From the NCBI GenBank assembly GCA_015680905.1, contig CM027381.1, forward strand, positions 12,625,501 through 12,689,500: a DNA stretch of 64,000 nt. Direction: 5' to 3'. This DNA is from Coptis chinensis (lineage: Eukaryota; Streptophyta; Magnoliopsida; Ranunculales; Ranunculaceae). Below are positions 13,051-24,439 of this stretch, piece after piece. Every line of letters starts with the position of its first letter. The stretch's first letter is position 1. The notes below the pieces were generated by a model, which searched no databases, was not told where the DNA came from, and saw only the letters and a list, made by a program, of their open reading frames with translations. The translations under genes were made by a program, and so were the position numbers.

Positions 13051-14314
13051 ATGCAGATCCAAAAGGAAGAACAAGAGCAAGATATGAAAAGCCATGCTCA
13101 AATATTGAACCATATGTGTGGCATTGTAGACTCAGTAGTCCTCAAATGTGCTGTTGAACTAAATCTGTTTGATGTCATTAGCAACAACAAAGATAGCAAA
13201 CCTATAGCTCTCTCTTCATTAGCAACACCTCCAACCTTAGTGTCCATTAAGCCCAATAACTTGTATCGTTTGCTTAGATACTTAGTTCACATGAACCTCT
13301 TAACCATTCATGTTCAAGGAAATGATGAGACATTTTCTTTAACAGAATTGTCCAAGTTACTTCTTAGAGATCAGAAGAGGAGCTTAGTAGATTGGGCATT
13401 GGCAATCATCGATGAGACGGTTATTGATGGTTGGCATGAATTAAGCGGTTGTTGTACTTCGCCAGCTGGTGGTCCGACACCTTTTGAAAGAGTTCATGGG
13501 AAGAGTGTATGGGAGTTAGCTGGGGAGAATGCTGGAATGAACCAAGTTATCAATGATGCCATGGTGTCTGATACAATACTGGTCATGCCAGTATTTGTTC
13601 AATGCTGTGATAAACTCTTGAATAGAATTACGTCTATGGTTGACATTGGTGGTGGTGTCGGCATGACCATGAGCAGTATTGTATTTATCTCACATAAAGT
13701 GTACTGTCTTTGATCTACCCCATGTCATTGCTGCCTCGGCGCAATTGCCAGGAGTGGAAATGGTCGGAGGTGCATGTTCAAATTCATTCCCCCAGCGGAT
13801 GCCATTTTTCTGAAGGTATTTATGTTATCATTTCAAGATGTTCTTGTTTTCTGAAGACTATTTTCCATCTAAAAGAACTCATCTTTTCCAATTCCCAATT
13901 CCTTTTTAATGTTAATAGAGAGAAACTGCCACGGAAGTTGTCTAGATCAATCATCTTTACCTTTAATATTAGTTTAGAACAATTTTTAACTTCTTAGGCT
14001 TTCCCATGCTATTGCAGTTTATGCTCCATAATTGGCACGATAAAGAATGCATCACGATTCTTAAGAAATGTAAAGAAGTCATTCCCCAAGACAAAGGGAA
14101 GGAGATCATACTGGACATCGTGACAGATCAAAACGAACAGGATGACGATTTAACAAGAGCAAAGATGAACCTTGATATTGGCATGATGGTAACTTCAGGA
14201 GGGAGGGAGAGAACCGAGAATGAATGGGAAGTTCTCCTGAAGCTTGCTGGTTTTAGCAGGCATGAAATAATTCCCATCATGGCTGTACAATCAGTAATTG
14301 TAGCGTACCCTTGA
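13051..14314 (+). pseudogene. plant caffeate/alkaloid-type O-methyltransferase, frameshifted
   Basis: Exon 1 (13051-13815) encodes an N-terminal dimerisation domain (D-S-V-V-L-K-C-A-V-E-L) and the SAM-binding motif V-D-I-G-G-G-V-G near residues 198-205. A GT...AG intron (13816-14017) separates it from exon 2 (14018-14314), which starts [10 protein letters not shown] and holds the catalytic-base histidine region typical of class II plant OMTs. About 355 residues would be expected, in line with the family. Two shifts break exon 1: one near 13684-13690 puts the rest (K-C-T-V-F-D-L-P-H) into another frame, and one near 13788-13794 restores the first frame. Without them the gene looks complete, so sequencing or assembly error is a live alternative. 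The substrate cannot be inferred; norcoclaurine/reticuline OMT-like and other phenolic OMTs are equally possible. Confidence 0.8.
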
Positions 14315-14926
14315 TTAGGCAAAGTGCTTAATCGACAAGCCCTCTTGAGTCAACTGCTTGAAAACTTTCACACGTTTCAATGTGACGACTGAAGAAGACG
14401 CATGGATCCAAGGAATGCAAGAGAAATTGCCAATATAAGAAGAGAAGACAATTTATCTACTGAGCAAGCGTAGCAACAAAAATTTGCTATTTCATGTAGT
14501 ACCAAGCCACCATGTACTCCTCAAAGCAAATAATGAATTTAGATTATCCTTTTTTCACAACTAAAATTTCATTCTGCACTCACACGGTCCTTGAGAAAGA
14601 AAAACTGTAGTTTGCATCAAATGGAATTTGTAATGCTGACTGTAAGTAATTTCAGTAAATATACTCCAGGAAGTAAAAGGTCTTCAGAGCAAAAATATGT
14701 ATCTATTAAAAGTTTAAAACAATACCCCATCTTTCGGAGCAAAACGTGCCATGCGATGATGGACTGATGGCTACTGATATAAACTAGAGGTTTTGCTGTG
14801 CACGATGTATCTATTAAAACACAACCCCATCTGTCAGACACTGAAATATGAAATAATGCAACTGCAAAACATTCCTGCCAGCGTCCAGTATCAACATTAT
14901 ATATGATTTTTCAATTCGGGATACGT
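14315..14926. other. spacer between OMT and KU70 pseudogenes
   Basis: Tail-to-tail intergenic sequence. A degenerate direct repeat (ATGTATCTATTAAAA...ACCCCATCT) appears near 14697 and 14805. No gene is seen. Confidence 0.4.
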
Positions 14927-17900
14927 TTACTTGCCCAAGTGAGTTAAGATTCTGCTGATCAAGAATTCCTTTTTACCAGTAAGAGGTAGACTATGTGCTG
15001 TTAGATAGTACTTCAACTCCACCACAGTCAAATCCTTCAGCTGCAACCATGCATCCACAAAAACCATTAATGTTCACTGAATAATTAAGTGGGTGGATAA
15101 ATACGTAAATCCCCAAATAGAACAGAAAAAAGGCTATATCTGACATTACCTTTCCACTGTCAGCAAGTTTGGCCCAGTCATACTGTTCAGACTCCTTAGC
15201 TGCATTCTCATGGATTGCCTTGCGCTTTTTGGCAGCATCACTTTCGGTTTTTGATGAGAGAGCATCTGCTTCCTCCTGATCATAATTTTCACCAAACACT
15301 GAAACCTTAAATTCCTCCAGTGCATTAACCACCCCTGATCTGCAAGCACTCCAACAGATTATTTTTGTCACATGCAAACAAACCGAAGTAATGATACATA
15401 TATTTTGCTTCTACCTCACCATTCCTTGTTCATCTGGAAGAGTTTCATCTTTCAGCCTGGCATCTCATCTTCATCAAGAGCCAAGGCCTGTAATACTGCA
15501 TAGTGTCTCTGCAAGGCTGAAACAAGACGTGTCGGTTGGTCATCACTGTGCTCAAACCACAGATTTTATTTTCAATGACTAGTATCACATAGACCTTCAC
15601 ATAATAATAACACCTTTCTACTTATTTATAGTCTAAATATCTTGGCACTTGGAAGATGTTGGTTAGTCACTATTTGCACTTCAAGAGGAAATAGTATGAA
15701 ACGACAAATTTCACAGGATGAAATGACTTCACACGCTTAAACATGCATATACAAGTTATGGAAAAAAAAAATGGTCCTGTACATCCACTCAAGATAGGGT
15801 GTTTCCATGACAGAGTAAAGAGTTGCATCAGTTAGAGATTAATTACCAGGATTGGCAAACTAGCAAACTGAGAATTCCTTTAAGTCTACACGTTTCACTA
15901 ATGCAGTAGCTTTCTGAATTTGATCTTCTGTAGCTCGGGGTGACAGATTAAAAAGTTCTTGAGAATTAATAAACCATGACAGAGTTGACTTCCATCCAAA
16001 CCAAAAATCTTCTTACCTCTTCAATGTGCCTAACATCGTCAGAATACGGGAGATATATCATGTGCATTCCAGGAGGTTCAACTTGACCACTGGAACTACT
16101 TATTTCATCCTGTTATGTTTAAGTAGGATCAGCAACTTCTATCCAACACAAAGCATATTTAGAGGTGTTCAATCTAAAATAAAAGATAATCTCTATGGAC
16201 TTGCTGAAGACAATCGTACCATATTGTTGTTTTACAAACACTGTGTAAGTAAGAAAGACGAGAAGATTCATCTCGGCTGATTATATAGTTATATGATATG
16301 TTCAAATAGTTAGTTAAAGACTGCCAGGTTGAAGCGTTATGTTTTGTCAAACTTGATTCATCTTGTAGGGTGAAACCAGTGGTTTTGTAATCATACAGCT
16401 ATAAATAAAAACCTAGTATATATAGGAGCTTACCTGGGCAACAAGGATGACCAATTGAGGATGGCTTGAACTACCAAAAAGGCCAGCGCAAACCTGAAAT
16501 TTCCATCAAGTATTTACTACAATTTACATCAGCTGATGAGATGCACAAAGTAAGAGATGCTAAAATGGTACTGGTGATATATGATATAAAGCCAAAAAGT
16601 ATTTTCATTGTTCAATCTTTATCACTAAATTTTTTTGTGTCCCTAAGCTTTATTATGTTTTAGACTTTAAATTAAATACGTCTGGCAAGATCAATTCTGT
16701 TCTCCTAGACTAACTTCTTAACCCACACCCATGCGTACTCAAAACTGCAGAAACGAATTATTGCTGCTCGTTGTTGCGAAGTACGCCTCAGCCAATCATC
16801 CCTTGTTCTTTACAAAGGAGAGCTTTTGCAGCACATTGTGCTGGAGGAGACTAAACATTGAGGCTATTGAAAAAAAAATCAAACCAATGAAAGCTCAACT
16901 TAAGCCTTCAAGATGATACATTCTCTATAACTATATATAGCTAAAATTTTACAGAAAATCATATAGCATGAACACACAAGAAGATGGAAATGATCTATAG
17001 TATGGACTTCTATCCCGAGGATTTATCCCCTTATGTCTGCAATTACAAACTAACAATGCCCAATCCAACATGAAACTACAGAGGTTACAATCCCCACACA
17101 TAGGTTTTCCTACATCTCAAACATACACTGGTTCAACTGCACAAGAACTTTACTTGAAACTCTCAAATCGACAATTTTGGATCACATACTCACCCGTCAC
17201 CTCTAAGCCAAAACAGTAAAAAGAAAAACAAACAGAAAGTGATACATCAATTAAGAATCAAACACATGATACAAACAGAAAAGAGAAGAGATATACTTCC
17301 AGCTGCCAGATAAATAAATAAATAAATGAAGAGTGAAAAACCCATCGTTCAAGTCGTACCATCGACCTATGTAGAGCAATAAATATGGAAGTACTTCCAA
17401 ATATCTCCTGCATTTAATAGCCAAACAGAAAGTAAGGGAGAATTAACCATGGGTAGGCCCAAACATGCTTTCAAACTTACTCTGAACAAGTCAAAACCTT
17501 TTACATGTGCCTATGACACAATCACAGATAAAAACAATGGAATTGAGACCAGTGTAGCTTAATGCTGTTCTAGGCTCATGGAAGAACTTAGTATTTCTGA
17601 ATTTTATTTACTAGCTTCATGTGTTCATGGTTACCACCCAACCAGTATGAGAGAAAGATCTAAGATTCGGTAATACATGGTGACACAGACTCTTAACAGT
17701 TTTTAGCATATAAAAATGTCATTAGAATCATTTATTTTTCTCATTTTGAATAGTTGTTTAAAGAAATATAAATATAAGTAGCCAACTCCATACAAAAAAT
17801 TTTGTCCATTATTTTTCACGCTTATGTATCTGTCTACCCAATCATCTAGTTTAATTACCAAATACCTAATGCAGCATCTAAACATCTAAACATCTAAACA

Positions 17901-20050
17901 TGTTGGATGCGGATACACGTACCATGTCAATGTAATTCAGGTTCTTTTCTTTCTTTTATTTTTTTCTTTAGGTAAACATAGAATAGTATTATATGCTCAA
18001 ACAAAAGAAAGAAAGGAGTAGCAGGAAGATATCCTAAGTTACATTGACACGGATATGAAGTGTCCAACATGGCGAAATACCCAAAATAGAGATATATAAC
18101 ATACAATATGTGTGTGTCTCGTGTTTGACACAGATACGTGGACATGTATCAGACACGGATTATTTTCAAAATAGGGTGTGTCCGTGTAACATAATACGAT
18201 ACAAATACCGCACAAGATACAAAGAAAAAACAGCAAAGAGAACAGCTATGAATCACTCAAAGACTCTCACTACACCACTGCCTAAAAATGAGTCACATCT
18301 GATCGCGAAAGATCCAAAAATACCTTTTGTTACAATATATCTAACGTTTTCCGCAAAGCCTTTTTTCTAATTGAAGTATCCAATCCTACGTTCACTTTTT
18401 TTTTTACCATTGCAACCCTGAACATTGTCAAAAAATTATAAACCAGAATATTCTCAAACCATTAAATGATACTACTGCTGGGGCAATATGTAACGTCATA
18501 TAACTAAGATAAACCAAGTCTTCCAAATTTTTCCAATTTGTCGGTCTGCAACGCTCATAGCCATAACCATGCAACTTAGATCACCACTACTATCAGAAAC
18601 TGAGATAACTATAAACCAGTATATAATTACTGAAACTGAGTAGTCAAATGACCAAAACAAAGTAAATCTGATGATCAACAAATAATACAAATGAGTAAGC
18701 AACGTCTAAAACGTAGATGACCATAGTCAGGAGTGAATAGTAGTTTAACTCCCAACTAAACAAAAGAAGTTTGGTAAAGAAGTTGACAAGTAATGACCAT
18801 ATTAAAGGAGCTTAAATAACATAAGATTGTCATGAAACATGGACACAAAATTTGATCTATCACTATGAACTGATTAATATTGTGCAATTACAAAACCACT
18901 TACAACATCACTAGGGAAAATAAACGTTAATGGCTTCAAATTATAGTAATCCTTTAAGCAACTTAATGGCTTGAATCCCAAAAGCCGGAGGTGCCCCGTC
19001 GAAACTCTTTTTATTTGAGTTAGCTCCTCTGTCGAAAATTTAATGTTCTCCCTTAAATAAAATAAGTCGCACTAATCAGACTTAAAGTAAACAAGAGGGG
19101 AAAATGGGTCATAGAAGGAATCAAAGTAACATAATGTGAAAGTAGTTTTTAGACTGTTTTGTGGTAACAAAATTGGCCAGTTGGGCAACAATAGGATCCA
19201 ATGCTAGGTTTGGGGATTGGAGAGTATATATGAGGGATCCAGTAGTTAAAAAAAATTGATAACTTTTGGTGATGAGATTGATATTCATAGCTAATTACTG
19301 GTAAAGTAATGGAGTTTTCGAATTTATGGGAGGTTGAGCAATGGCTGCCCGCCACCTTGTTCCCTCACTGATTATAAAAGCAGTGGTTACTAACAAAAAC
19401 AAAATAATATCCTGGGTCAAATATTTTACTTCTAAACTTTATCCAAGATATAACTAAATAAAAGAAGGATGAGATTGAAAAGAACAAATAGAGAGACAAA
19501 CATAGTGTAGCTAAAATGAGAAAGGGGAAGCTCAATCAACACAAATATATATACCCTTTATAAATTTGAAATCTTGTTTTCGGTTCCTCCATTAACGCTC
19601 CAGTGTCCGCACAAATGAAAGACCTTTCAGTCTGCAGACAACCAATCCAACACTTCAGTAGAATGCAATACAATTTTAAGAAGGTTGTCACAATTAGGTT
19701 TTGCAAGTGTTGTGGCCTATTACAAGATGATTCGTTTAATAACAAAAGAAAGCACAAGTAATTATTCAGTGTGAAGAAAGACTAAGAGATACTAACCTTT
19801 AAAGGAAGATTAGTAACAGAATCAAGCCATGTAACTGCACCTGCAAGGATAAAATACATATTTATGAATGACTCGGAGATCAACCAAAATCATGGAGAGC
19901 TTTAAGAAAATTAAAAACACAAGGACAAAATTACATTAAAAAAAAAATGTAAAGATGGAAATGAGGAAGGTGAGAGAAAACAACCTGCAGAAACTGGTTT
20001 TCTGGGTCGTCTTCGTCATCATGGAAAATATCTTCTGGGTCTATATCCAT
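14927..20050 (-). pseudogene. KU70: KU70 (Ku70/XRCC6 homologue) pseudogene lacking the vWA half
   Basis: Recognisable exons on the minus strand are 20050-19985 (M-D-I-D-P-E-D-I-F-H-D-D-E-D-D-P-E), 19840-19797 (A-V-T-W-L-D), 19631-19555 (E-R-S-F-I-C-A-D-T-G-A), 19051-18904 (R-V-S-T-G-H-L-R-L-L-G-F-K-P), 16493-16434, 16109-16017 (V-E-P-P-G-M-H-M-I-Y-L-P-Y), 15957-15847, 15516-15420, 15339-15150 and 15040-14927 (the C-terminal SAP domain, L-K-D-L-T-V-V-E-L-K-Y-Y-L ending at a natural stop). All have GT/AG borders. Known Ku70 binds DNA ends with Ku80 in non-homologous end joining and at telomeres. Here the roughly 260-residue N-terminal alpha/beta (vWA) domain between the first and second listed exons is absent. 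One central exon was not found. A TAG at 15862-15860 replaces a glutamine codon, and exon 15516-15420 carries a frameshift. This copy cannot make a normal Ku70. Confidence 0.85.
18039..18195. repeat. dispersed repeat (TACATTGACACGGATA family), copy 1
   Basis: A block with TACATTGACACGGATA, TGTGTGTC, a GATACGTGGACATGTATC-like palindrome and GACACGGATTATTTT recurs at about 53668-53805. It lies in a KU70 pseudogene intron. The two copies are related throughout, so this is a transposable repeat of unknown class. Confidence 0.65.
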
Positions 20051-20425
20051 TTTATCAATTGATCGGTTGGTAACTGTTTGATGAGGTTTCCCAGAGAAGA
20101 TTTTTATTAGCTATTGCGACTTCCAATTAATATATTTTCGCAGCTATTTTGTTATTTAACCGAATTTTAGTTACCAATTTACCACTCTCTAGTCAAGGAA
20201 ATTGCTGGAGGAGAAGAAGATTACGCGGGGTTCGTTTCGTCTGCATAGAGAATGTAATTAATGATGGAATATCACTAATAAGATTCAGCGAGTAGCCGTA
20301 AGGAACAAAATTGACTATACAAGCAATAAGTAACTCCATAATCTACAAATCCAACCAAAGAGTATGCTACTCGTTAGCTTCTATGTAATAGTCACAATAT
20401 GTTTTGTTTTGAAGAGAAACATTAC

Positions 20426-21704
20426 CTGCCCATGATCATATTCACAACGAGTTTCATTTTTGCTCCATTCCCAACTTCCCCTAAATAGAAAGACTTCTTT
20501 CCCATGACATCAAAAGCAGGGATTGATTCCTCGTACAGTGACTGCAGTAGCACCAGGTAAGAAGAGCACATTACAGGATATCATATCCTAGAAATGTTGC
20601 AAGTGAAACTTTAGGCCTGTATTGACTTACCTACTCCCCAGCAGCAAGAATAACAAGTTGTCCATCTTCAGCAGGTTTTTTGCTACCAGAAACTGGAGCT
20701 TCAAGGAAGTATCCACCTTTTTTGGTAATTGCCTGTGGATAGCATATAAAATACTGCATGCTCACTATTCGTTTTCATACTAGCTGAACCCATAAGTTGT
20801 CTTGGATGCTACGCATGAAAATGGTAGATTATTACACGAGGGTGCCAATTACTAGGTAAACTTCTGTCTTGGAACTCGTGTTCATTCACTGGTTAACCTT
20901 TCAATTGCCTTATCTTAACAAAATCTAGGAGCCCTATTTAGCTATCAGAAGTTTGTTGTCAGGGACGAGGCAAGGAGCAAAGCGTTAGGTTTCTCATCTA
21001 ACGCCTTGGGGCCGCCTTTGACAACAACGACTTGCCACTGTTTTCACTATGATTAGTGCCTTGGTCTCCAGGAGCCACGTCATTTTAGCCACTATAATGA
21101 GAAGTACGCCTTGGTCTCGATGGCTCCTTGCACCCTTTCTAACAGCATATTCACAACCTTATTCAGTTATAATGTGCAAAAGGAGCACTTGAGATTCAGT
21201 TTAAATGGATGGTAATTTATAGATCATAAGTAAACCTCGTATGAACTCTTATTATCCAATCTGTATGCAACTGAAATGAGAGCTTCTTAAAGTAAATGAG
21301 TTAATCCTTCACACAAATAATCAGACATATCAGCTTTCAAAATGAAACCTCGTTTTAGCCATTTTTAGAAACTTGGAATTTTGAAATCAAATTAATATAT
21401 AAGAGCAAGTTGAATTAAAAACTTTCAAAAATCAGACCAAATTAGGATTGCCATTGACATGCAAGTCTTACCTCACTGATCTTTGACGAAGTATCAGCAT
21501 CAACTGTTGACATGTCAATGTAGCATTTTCCCTCTCCTATTTGCTCAAGCACACCATCTTTGTCCTGCAAATCTTCCAAAAGTTGCAACTTGGTGACCCG
21601 TACAAAAAACATTTGATGTGACAAAAAGTAGCAAACAAATAATTTGTCACTAACCGAGAGAGCATTCCAATGGTGTACTTGCACAGTTGCACTTCTTGAC
21701 TACT
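20426..21704 (-). pseudogene. GLYR1: GLYR1-like glyoxylate/succinic semialdehyde reductase fragment
   Basis: Minus-strand exons: about 21704-21655 (C-K-Y-T-I-G-M-L), 21564-21472 (31 codons, G-E-G-K-C-Y-I-D-M-S-T-V-D-A-D-T), 20732-20631 (F-L-E-A-P-V-S-G-S-K-K-P-A-E-D-G-Q-L) and 20541-20426 (E-E-S-I-P-A-F-D-V-M-G-K, then V-G-N-G-A-K-M-K-L-V-V-N-M-I-M-G after a frameshift). These match the beta-hydroxyacid dehydrogenase family: the substrate-binding S-T-V-D, the P-V-S-G-S loop and the catalytic-lysine motif G-N-G-A-K-M-K. The Rossmann N-terminus (G-L-G-I-M-G) and the C-terminal helical domain are missing. Exon 3 ends in an in-frame TAG, and exon 4 has one extra A in its run after M-G-K. GLYR1 reduces glyoxylate and succinic semialdehyde with NADPH in plants; this copy is dead. 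It lies directly upstream of, and collinear with, the KU70 fragments. Confidence 0.85.
20954..21147. repeat. MITE-like inverted-repeat element in a GLYR1 intron
   Basis: The left end TGTTGTCAGGGACGAGGCAA and the complement of the right end TGCTGTTAGAAAGGGTGCAA are matching imperfect inverted repeats, followed by GGAGC on both sides. It is 194 bp, GC-richer than its surroundings and non-coding. No clear target duplication was found. Confidence 0.5.
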
Positions 21705-22272
21705 TGTGCAGAAGTTATATAAAGTTGTGAAGATGATTTGATGAAAGAAGGAAAAACGATTCCATAAAACTATAAAAAAAATGATATTTGGGTACATACA
21801 TATAAGCGAACATTCTGCTGATGATAACATTGCTTAAGAGGGGAGGAGTAGAGAGATTGAAAGGGCGTGGGTGGAGAGGGAGACATTTACAGCTCAAACA
21901 TTAAACTGCACAAATTTTAGCATTTCATGTACGTACATACCATCTTAAATTGTCCTTAAATTCCAACTGGTTTTTATTTTTCTTTTCATATATTTGTATA
22001 TCGAAATGAAATTTTTCTAAAATTCCGTTTTTGTAAAATTAAAAATCAATGAATTTTATTAGAGAAAAAAGTTAGGGTATGGAAAAAATGTTTTACCTAT
22101 TCAAAAACCTCTTTCGATTCTAATACTAAATTTTACAAAATCTAATCTGGATGATCCTAGTGTGGTAGTAGAAATGTTGAGGTTTTCAAAAAATCGTTAA
22201 ACACAACTTTCATGAAGAACATAGAATCTCCAACTTTAGTCTTTGGTGTGTCCAATTTTCTTTTAACTCTCT

Positions 22273-22572
22273 TTACCACTAGTATACTGCTATGCAGTGG
22301 AGTGAGAGAGAGGGAGGAGTGGAGAGGAGAGATTGAGAGGGTGTGGAGAGCGACGAAGAAAAGAGATGAGGAATGAGGACATACATAGGAGAAGTGGAGA
22401 GGAGAGATTGAGAGGGAGAGGGAGTGTGGGAGATGGAGAGGGTGTGGAGAGGGACGAAGAGAAGAGAAGAGATGAGGAATGAGGACAGATAGAAACCAAC
22501 CAAATGACTTTTTGTCCACATACCCTCTCGGCCCATAACGCTCGCTCCGCTCACTTGAATATATATCCAGGA
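22273..22572 (-). mobile_element. possible short Helitron-like element, CT-rich
   Basis: On the minus strand a CT-rich stretch ends in a hairpin ACTGC-ATA-GCAGT followed by a few bases and CTAG|T, the Helitron 3' pattern. A related end (CCACTGCTATGCAGT then CTAGT) occurs near 48405-48423 after similar CT-rich DNA. The 5' end near 22572 (A|TCCTGGATATAT) is tentative. Open frames here only reflect the CT/GA repeat. Confidence 0.4.
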
Positions 22573-24096
22573 TAGTTATAGTATTTTGAAAGAAATGAAG
22601 AAATCATTTAAGATGAAAAAAAATTGTTTGTGGAAAGGAGGAGTTCGAAATGGGTTTTTGATTTTTAGTTATGAGTGTTTGGTTTACTATATACGTGGTG
22701 TATACCTCCCTATGACTAATATTTCTATCCCTCAACCTTATATTCTTCACAACCTACCTATGACTGATATTTCTATTCCTCAACCTTCTCTTCTCCATAA
22801 CTATTTTTTATCTAGTTTCGCAGGGTATTACTAGTATCGTTTTCTATACCAATACTCAATTTTACAAGATCTAATGTAGACTCACAGGCTTGGGAGCACC
22901 AATCACAACACTAGCAACGAAGGTAAAAAAAATCCACTGCCACTAGTGGTGAGCTACAACATGCATTCATACAAAAGTTAATAAAATAAAAATCTAGGAG
23001 TATAACTGAACATAGAAAATAAATATAAAATGACGTGAGGAGGATTTTTTCTGAAGGGTTGTTCCAAATCATATCAAATACGGCACACAATCCAACTGTT
23101 TTGCTAAAAAAAAAACAAAATTAAAGTGGCAAATTATACACATAACATAAAACCTAAAAGCAGCTAGCTAAACTAGCTAAAATTACCTTATTGTGTTGTT
23201 CCAACAAGCTCAGACTGTACTCTTCCATCTGCCAACCAATCTCAACTTCATTCTCATATTCTCATCATGAAAAGTTATTGATCTAAAGAGAGATAAAGAA
23301 AGAGAAATGAATAAGAAATGAAGGATTTTCATTACTTAGATTTTGGACTTTGGTGTGGAGTTTCTCTACTGTAGAATCTTTTTGCGAAAAAACAAAAATG
23401 TGAGTAGTCGTGATTTTTGTGTTACATTAAATATTATATTAATATTATAATTGTTAGTTGTTTGCTTGAATGATAACATGAATATATAGGATAAATCTTA
23501 ATTTCATAACAATCTATATAGTAAATGCTATTTTATCTGAATACGATTAACTTTTGTTTTTATTGGCATAGATTTATGTAACTGTTTAAACGCTAATACA
23601 CACTAAGACGAGAAATTTATTAGTGGTTGGGACATGCACTTGATATTTCTTGGTGTGTTACCTAGTATTGTTAAATGTTAACGATTACACGTTACTCTTC
23701 AGACAATTATGTTATATTGTTTGTTAAATGTTGTAATTGTGTTATTTGAAATGCTATAATTTGTTATGCAACATTTTCTTACTATTTTTGTGATGTTTCG
23801 GTAAAGATTCCTTCAATAAATGCTATAATTGTTGTTTTAAATGTTATTATAAAATGTTAAGTAGAACTCTCGGATCAGCTAAAATATTTGTCGAAACTAA
23901 AATATGTTATGTGTGGTGTTGTTATTTGATATGTAGCAATGTAGCATTTTTGAGAAATAACAACATAAATAAATGTCTCGCTATATTTGTTAAGTAAATG
24001 TCCCGTTATATTTTTGAGATGCTACTGAGAGATATCGTAGCCGTTATGAAAATGTGTCATAGTGTTTTTGTAAATATGATTGGAAAAATTGTATAA
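22573..24096. other. AT-rich spacer with two possible exon scraps
   Basis: Mostly AT-rich DNA. On the minus strand, about 23252-23205 reads M-E-E-Y-S-L-S-L-L-E-Q-H-N-K followed by a GT donor, and 22915-22875 reads V-A-S-V-V-I-G-A-P-K-P before GTGAGT. Both look exon-like and lie upstream of the GLYR1 fragment, but neither is identified. Confidence 0.3.
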
Positions 24097-24439
24097 TAGC
24101 ATATTTAGGAGAGAAACCAGAAAAACACCAAAATTTTGAACCAAACCAAACACCAAACCAAAAAAACATCAACCAACTTCAGGAGAAACATCAAATATTC
24201 AACATAAAATGACGCAGTTTTGGATAAACCGCCATATAGCCCACGCGGTTTTCTCAAAACCGCACCACCAATGGTTTTCTCAAAACCCAAGCCCACGCGG
24301 TTTTTCAGAAACCGCATGCTATAATCTTTTAACCCTCTAATCCTACATGGTTCTCTTCATTTTTCATGTTCCCTATAATCCTAAACTCATCTCCTTAGCA
24401 AAAAAAAAAAAAAACTACCGAACTCTTGACAATTTTTCA

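Noticed and set aside
14775..14800. ACTAG near 14782 as the 3' end of a Helitron carrying GLYR1 and KU70
   Set aside because: No convincing hairpin and no matching 5' end upstream; the capture mechanism is left open.
22157..22554. Three overlapping minus-strand open frames rich in S, P, L and H
   Set aside because: They come from one CT/GA-rich repeat read in several frames; no domain, no codon structure.
22800..22840. CTAGT near 22832 as another Helitron end
   Set aside because: No hairpin precedes it in either orientation.
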